Assembly: GCA_023390395.1 (NCBI GenBank)
Contig: JAEWCY010000208.1
Span: 5,715-69,714 of the forward strand
DNA: 64,000 bases
Direction of reading: 5' to 3'
Origin: Pseudomonadota bacterium
Lineage (GTDB): Bacteria; Desulfobacterota; Desulfovibrionia; Desulfovibrionales; Desulfovibrionaceae
Made by a program: the position numbers and the translations under genes
Notes under the pieces: model-generated
The model's database searches: none
Told to the model about the DNA's origin: nothing
Seen by the model: the letters and a program-made list of their open reading frames with translations, nothing else
Part shown: in pieces, positions 57,929 through 64,000 of the stretch
Position numbering within the stretch: position 1 is the stretch's first letter
Layout: the number at the start of each line of letters is the position of its first letter

Positions 57929-58369
57929 CTATTGTTCCCTGTCGCGCAGGCCGAAGAAGCGCAGCGCCAACTGCCCCAGCGATTTCAGTTCGTAGGCGTA
58001 GAGGGCGCCCTTGCCAGAGAAGCCTTCCAGGACGCCATGCTCGGGGAGTTTCGTGCCCGAGGACCAGACGTTGTAGATGCTGATCCTGTTCTTGGCGACG
58101 TAGGCCAGGGTCCCTTGCTCGATGAGCTTCCTGTAGGGCTGCTCGATGCAGACCGGGACGTTCGCCCGCGTCTCCGGCTGGTCCGCCGCCGTGACCCGGC
58201 CGATGACCGTATCGTCGAGATAGACGAGGCCGTCGTGCCGCGTCGGAGGCGTCGGAAAGGCGATCGTGTAGTTGACGCACGCGGCGTCGCTGGCCGCCCT
58301 GGCGCATTCGCCGCCGAAGAATCCTTCCACGGCCAGAAGCAGAAACAGCCACAAGAAAAAGGCGATCAT
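57929..58369 (-). CDS. Hypothetical membrane-anchored or secreted protein
   Basis: A 146-residue protein with an N-terminal hydrophobic segment (IAFFLWLFLLLAVEGFFGG) followed by CARAASDAAC, so either a signal peptide or a membrane anchor. The body (LVYLDDTVIGRVTAADQ, VCIEQPYRKLIEQGTLAYVAKNRISI) weakly recalls one MCE/MlaD repeat, a lipid-transport substrate-binding fold, but the match is not strong. It contains an odd central SSGTKLPEHGVLEGFSGKGAL segment. Function unknown. Confidence 0.6.
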   Translation of the reverse strand: MIAFFLWLFLLLAVEGFFGGECARAASDAACVNYTIAFPTPPTRHDGLVYLDDTVIGRVTAADQPETRANVPVCIEQPYRKLIEQGTLAYVAKNRISIYNVWSSGTKLPEHGVLEGFSGKGALYAYELKSLGQLALRFFGLRDREQ

Positions 58370-58511
58370 CGAAGATTCCTGGAGAGGGTCGGGGTGTTCG
58401 GGAGTTTCCGGCCGTGGCCGGCCGGCCCATATCGGGCGAGTATGCTCGGGTCTTCTCCTGCCTGTCCACCCCTTTCTGTGCGCGAAGCGGATCGAAGGCC
58501 CGGTCGTCGGT

Positions 58512-58697
58512 TCATGCCATACTGTTCTGTTGCGTCACCAGCTTTCTGATCTTCTGCTTCTGCAAGGCGATGATGGCCTTGAGGCGGCGGCATTCGTCCT
58601 TGTAGTAGGCCAGTTCCGCCGCCGTGTCGGCGAATGCGGTGGGCGGCGTGAAGTCGAGCCGCGTGGAGCGGGGGCGCTTCGCCTCCTGGGCGGCCAT
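58512..58697 (-). CDS. Small hypothetical protein
   Basis: A 61-residue ORF after the LOG-family gene, starting three bases past its stop region with GGAGAAGG upstream. The C-terminal half (ELAYYKDECRRLKAIIALQKQKIRKLVTQQ) is a likely coiled coil. It may be co-transcribed with the LOG gene. Unknown function. Confidence 0.55.
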   Translation of the reverse strand: MAAQEAKRPRSTRLDFTPPTAFADTAAELAYYKDECRRLKAIIALQKQKIRKLVTQQNSMA

Positions 58698-58699
58698 GG

Positions 58700-59284
58700 C
58701 TACGCCTTCTCCTTCCTGTCCACCCATTTCTCCACGCGAAGCGGCTCGAAGGCCCGCATGTCCGCGAGCAGCCCCTCGGGCGCGTCGTTGGACAGCACCA
58801 GCCCCTTGTGCGCCTCCTTGAGAAAGCCTTCCTCGGCCATGCGGGAGACGAAATCCAGCAGCGCGTCGTAGTAGTGGTGCACGTTGAGCAGGCCGCAGGG
58901 TTTTTTGTGCAGCCCCAGCTGCGCCCAGGTGATGATCTCGCAGAATTCCTCCAGCGTGCCCATGCCGCCGGGCAGGGCGACGAACCCGTCGGCCAGCTCG
59001 GCCATGCGCGCCTTGCGCTCGTGCATGGAGGAGACGACGTGCAGTTCCGTGAGCTTCGGGTGGGCCAGCTCCTTGCGGCGCAGGAAGTCCGGCAACACGC
59101 CGATGGCCTTGCCCCCGGCGGCCAGCGTGGCGTCGGCCACCGCGCCCATGAGCCCCACGCAGGCCCCGCCGTAGACCAGCGTCAGCCCCTCGGCGGCCAG
59201 CAGTCGGCCCAGGGCCACGGCCGTGTCGACATAGGCGGGATCGAACCCGGACGAGGAACCGCAAAAAACGCACACGCTCTGCAT
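58700..59284 (-). CDS. LOG family protein (nucleoside-5'-monophosphate phosphoribohydrolase-like)
   Basis: A 194-residue LOG-fold protein. It starts QSVCVFCGSSSG, has YGGACVGLMGAVAD (about 38-52), the MHERKARM segment and the family motif LPGGMGTLEEFCEI (about 104-117). Members hydrolyse AMP-type nucleotides or cytokinin ribotides to the free base; the bacterial role is mostly metabolic housekeeping. Confidence 0.9.
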   Translation of the reverse strand: MQSVCVFCGSSSGFDPAYVDTAVALGRLLAAEGLTLVYGGACVGLMGAVADATLAAGGKAIGVLPDFLRRKELAHPKLTELHVVSSMHERKARMAELADGFVALPGGMGTLEEFCEIITWAQLGLHKKPCGLLNVHHYYDALLDFVSRMAEEGFLKEAHKGLVLSNDAPEGLLADMRAFEPLRVEKWVDRKEKA

Positions 59285-59353
59285 AAGCGCTCCAAGGGGC
59301 CGGCGGGCGGCCCCGTCTGTCTTTGGGGATACGGGCGCGAGGCCGGCTTGCTG

Positions 59354-59839
59354 CTAGTCCAACCCCTCGATGATCGGCTTGTGCTGGCTCAGGTCGAAAT
59401 ACCCCCGCACCGCAAAGGGCAGGGTGTAGTTGGGGATCTTGTCGAAGTGGATGAAGCCGATGTCCTTGCCTTCGGTCAGTTCCGACAGGGCGGTCAGGCC
59501 CAGGGGAATGGGAAAGTTCAGGGCGCAGGCGTGGATTTCCGACAGCTTGTCCTGGTACCGGGTCTTGAGGTACTCCACGAGCGCGTCGCGCTCCTCCTCG
59601 GTGAAGGCCTCGAGCAGGATGCGGCGGCAGCTTTCGTAGCTGACCGGCAGGTCCGGCTGCACCGGGTCGCCGGTGAGCACGTCCCAGTCGTAGATTTCCT
59701 CCTCCTGCGGGTCCCAGGCGGAACGGAACAGGTGGACGGTGACGTCCTTGCGGCCCTTGAAGCTTTTGATCACCATGGACACGGTCCAGGCCCGGTCCAC
59801 GGGCAGGTTGAAATCCGCCGGAACGACGTCGATTTCCAT
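59354..59839 (-). CDS. Conserved hypothetical protein
   Basis: A 161-residue soluble, acidic protein with no signal peptide. Visible segments are WTVSMVIKSFKGRKDVTVHLF, EEEIYDWDVLTGDPVQPDLP and KDIGFIHFDKIPNYTLPFAVRGYFDL. The start MEIDVVPADF has AAGGAGACG upstream. No family recognised. It is divergent from uvrB with 116 bases between. Confidence 0.7.
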   Translation of the reverse strand: MEIDVVPADFNLPVDRAWTVSMVIKSFKGRKDVTVHLFRSAWDPQEEEIYDWDVLTGDPVQPDLPVSYESCRRILLEAFTEEERDALVEYLKTRYQDKLSEIHACALNFPIPLGLTALSELTEGKDIGFIHFDKIPNYTLPFAVRGYFDLSQHKPIIEGLD

Positions 59840-59955
59840 AAGCGTCTCCTTGCCCGTCACGGCTGTCCGCGGCCGCGGCGCGGCATGCGCGCCGTCGCGG
59901 ACGCCTCGGGTTTTTCGCTTTCGTTGCGCCGCCCAGGGATGTACAAGAAAACACC

Positions 59956-62019
<2,064 letters not shown>

Positions 62020-62021
62020 CG

Positions 62022-63080
62022 ATGAACGCCCACCGCTCCGGCCGCATCCTGCGCCTGCATGGCCGGGCGGTGCGGCTGCACCACCGCCTGGGCTCCTGGG
62101 GGCCGCTCATCGGCGGCTTCGTGGCCCTGGTCCTGGTCTTTTTCACGGGCGTGTTCGGCTACATGCAGGTGGAGGGCTGGAGCTTCTTCGACAGCCTCTA
62201 CCAGGTCGTCATCACCCTTTCCACGGTGGGCTTCCAGGAAGTCTACCCCCTGACCCGGGACGGCCGCATCCTCACCATGCTGCTCATCGTCTCGGGCGTC
62301 GGCACCTTCGCCTATCTGGTCGGCACCTTCACCCAGGTGCTGGTGGAGGGCCGGCTGCAACAGTTCCTCGGGAGGCGGCGCATGCAGAAGATCATCGACA
62401 GCCTGAGCGACCATGTCATCATCTGCGGCTACGGCCGCATCGGCGCGGTCGTCGCCCGGGAGATCCTGGCCGAGAACGTGGCCGCGGTCATCGTGGAGAG
62501 CAATCCCGAAGTGATCCGCGCCCTGGACGAGCAGGGCATCCCCTACGTGCAGGGCGACGCCACGGCCGACGAGACCCTGCTCGCCGCCGGGCTCATGCGG
62601 GCCAAGACCCTCGTCGCCGCCCTGACCCAGGAGGCGGCCAACGTCTACGTGACGCTCACGGCCCGCCAGCTCAACCCCCTCGTGCGCATCGTGGCCCGGG
62701 CCGACGCCCAGGGCCACACCCAGCGCCTGGAGCGGGCCGGGGCCGACCAGGTGCTCGTGCCGCACCTCTACGGCGGCGTGCGCATGGCCCAGTCCGTGCT
62801 GCGCCCCACGGTCACCAGCTTCCTGGAGCTGGCCGGCCGGGGAGGGGCCATCGACCTGCAGATGGAAGAGCTGCAGGTCACCGAACAGTCGGAGATCGTG
62901 AACCAGAACCTCATCGACGCCGCCCTGCGGCCGCGCTTCAACCTCATCGTCATCGCCATCAAGAAGGCGGGCGGCGAAATGATCTTCAATCCCCAGGCGC
63001 AGGCCGTGCTGGAGGCCGGCGACACCATGATCCTGGTGGGCAGCCGGGAGAACCTCGACGGCCTCCAGGAAATCCTTTGA
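62022..63080 (+). CDS. Potassium channel with RCK (TrkA-N/TrkA-C) domains
   Basis: A 352-residue channel subunit: membrane helix (LIGGFVALVLVFFTGVFGY), pore helix and selectivity filter LSTVGFQEV (about 66-74), second helix (ILTMLLIVSGVGTFAYLVGTF), then an NAD-binding RCK domain (HVIICGYGRIGAVVAREIL, about 127) and a TrkA-C domain (LIDAALRPRFNLIVIAIKK, about 300). The filter is TVGF rather than TVGYG. It begins two bases after uvrB and overlaps the next gene by four bases. Confidence 0.92.
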   Translation: MNAHRSGRILRLHGRAVRLHHRLGSWGPLIGGFVALVLVFFTGVFGYMQVEGWSFFDSLYQVVITLSTVGFQEVYPLTRDGRILTMLLIVSGVGTFAYLVGTFTQVLVEGRLQQFLGRRRMQKIIDSLSDHVIICGYGRIGAVVAREILAENVAAVIVESNPEVIRALDEQGIPYVQGDATADETLLAAGLMRAKTLVAALTQEAANVYVTLTARQLNPLVRIVARADAQGHTQRLERAGADQVLVPHLYGGVRMAQSVLRPTVTSFLELAGRGGAIDLQMEELQVTEQSEIVNQNLIDAALRPRFNLIVIAIKKAGGEMIFNPQAQAVLEAGDTMILVGSRENLDGLQEIL

Positions 63081-63826
63081 CCCGCGACCTCCCCCGCGCC
63101 CTGGCGGTCATCCTCCATTACGGCGACCCCCGCCTGACCCGCCGCCTGCACGAGCAGCTCGCGCCCGAGACGGCAAGCGCCGGCCTGCCCGTGCTGGTGC
63201 TGGACAACGCCGCGCCCGAACCCTACGCCGGGGCCTGGACCCGGCTGCCGGAAAACCGCTTCTGGGCCGGGGCTTTCGATTTCGTCGTCCGGACCGCTCG
63301 GGACATGGGCCGCACGCACCTGTGGTTTTTAAACAACGACGTCATTTTCACCTCGCGCCCGCCGCATTTCGGGCGCGCCTTGGGGCGACTGGCCCGGTGC
63401 GAGGCCGCCCTCGGCCGCCGGGTGGGACTGTATTCGCCTGCCTTCGAGGCCAGCCCCTACCATCCGCAGATGGTGGCGCGGCCGGGCGGCGACTGGCGGC
63501 TCGTGCGCGTCATGGACGGCGTCGCCCCGCTCGTTTCCCTCGACGCCCTGGAGGCGGTGGGCGGGCTCGACGCGGCGGACAACCCCCGGGGCTACGGCGT
63601 GGACGTCTGGCTGGCGGTGCGGTTTCACGAGGCCGGCTGGGCGCTTGTGGTCGACGACCGGCTGACCGTGCGCCACCGCCACCATACGGCCGCCCGGGCC
63701 GTGCCGGGGTTCCTGGAGGCCGCCGCCCGGGCCGAGGCCGCCTACCTTGGCGCGCGCCTGGGGCCGGGCTATCGGGAGACCGTCCAGGCCTGGCAGGCCG
63801 AGACGGTGGAAGCGGAAATCCCCTAG
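63077..63826 (+). CDS. Glycosyltransferase family 2-like protein
   Basis: A 249-residue protein starting with TTG that overlaps the channel stop as TTGA. The pattern ALAVILHYGDP, VLVLDNAAPEP, LWFLNNDVIFTS (DxD-like NND, about 85) and GLDAADNPRGYGVDVWLAVRFHEAGW resembles the nucleotide-sugar-binding core of GT2 enzymes. There is no membrane segment. The acceptor is unknown. The longer open frame that runs back into uvrB is not coding there. Confidence 0.68.
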   Translation: MTRDLPRALAVILHYGDPRLTRRLHEQLAPETASAGLPVLVLDNAAPEPYAGAWTRLPENRFWAGAFDFVVRTARDMGRTHLWFLNNDVIFTSRPPHFGRALGRLARCEAALGRRVGLYSPAFEASPYHPQMVARPGGDWRLVRVMDGVAPLVSLDALEAVGGLDAADNPRGYGVDVWLAVRFHEAGWALVVDDRLTVRHRHHTAARAVPGFLEAAARAEAAYLGARLGPGYRETVQAWQAETVEAEIP

Positions 63827-63835
63827 GAGCCGGTC

Positions 63836-64000
63836 ATGGGACCCTATGACTTCTTCCTGCCGCCGGTGTTCGACGCCCTGCCCGAGGCCGTGGCCGACCG
63901 GCTGCTGGCCGGGGCCTTCGGCCGCAAGCAGGCGGCGCGGACGGGGCTGGACGCCCTGCGCGCCGCGTCGGCGGCCGGCGGGCAGGGGGCGGGCCTGGCC
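63836..64000 (+). CDS. Hypothetical protein, 5' end only
   Basis: Begins MGPYDFFLPPVFDALPEAVADRL behind TAGGAGCCGG, nine bases after the glycosyltransferase stop, and runs off the window after 55 codons. No family can be named. It is probably in the same operon. Confidence 0.55.
   Translation, partial: MGPYDFFLPPVFDALPEAVADRLLAGAFGRKQAARTGLDALRAASAAGGQGAGLA

Noticed and set aside
57929..58369. Thermonuclease or MlaD protein
   Set aside because: Only a short stretch recalls an MCE repeat and no catalytic residues are seen, so it was left as hypothetical.

Overview
The window is visibly GC-rich, with dense genes on both strands. It most likely comes from a delta-proteobacterial sulfate reducer of the Desulfovibrionaceae (Desulfovibrio or Solidesulfovibrio type). 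Supporting this are a Desulfovibrio-style trimeric outer-membrane porin, the pyrG-rpoN-hpf-ptsN-rapZ-mannose-PTS order, a family II pyrophosphatase, several large sensor kinases and methyl-accepting chemotaxis proteins, and extensive sigma-54 signalling. No sulfate-reduction gene lies in the window, so the placement is by inference.

0-32.6 kb is the centre of interest: two complete glycyl-radical modules of the 4-hydroxyphenylacetate decarboxylase (HPAD) type. Module 1 (minus strand, 11.2 to 7.0 kb) is hpdB-hpdC-hpdA. Module 2 (plus strand, 27.1 to 32.6 kb) is hpdB-hpdC-MFS-hpdA. Each sits beside its own sigma-54 activator (11.7-13.5 and 25.2-26.8 kb). Between the modules lie two acyl-CoA ligases (one phenylacetate-CoA ligase-like), a chemoreceptor, a porin, and an operon with a GDSL hydrolase, two DUF4125 proteins and a flavoprotein. 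Four further MFS transporters lie left of module 1. Both catalytic subunits keep the Cys-Leu-Glu catalytic pair and the pocket Ser, His and Glu expected of HPAD. The module 2 small subunit has lost every ligand of its N-terminal iron-sulfur cluster. Three good sigma-54 promoters (in front of module 1, an OFA-type MFS and a DHA2 MFS), weaker ones in front of module 2 and rpoN, and palindromic candidate activator sites suggest a coordinated sigma-54 regulon for uptake, sensing and decarboxylation or CoA-activation of arylacetates.

33-42.6 kb holds a methyltransferase, a second chemoreceptor and a four-gene phosphorelay (response regulator plus three large kinases). 42.8-47.5 kb is an accessory island with uneven base composition: a small AT-rich ORF, hipBA with a palindromic operator, a truncated Rhs toxin with an immunity candidate, Rhs and IS3 remnants, and a solitary CRISPR-repeat-like hairpin. 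It ends near a tRNA-Ser gene.

47.8-64 kb is mostly housekeeping: tadA, purQ, pyrG, rpoN, hpf, ptsN, rapZ, a mannose-type PTS set whose EIIC is broken or recoded at a run of nine T, ppaC, a LOG-family gene, uvrB, a K+ channel with an NAD-binding domain, and a glycosyltransferase-like gene. rpoN itself therefore shares the window with the two activators that need it.
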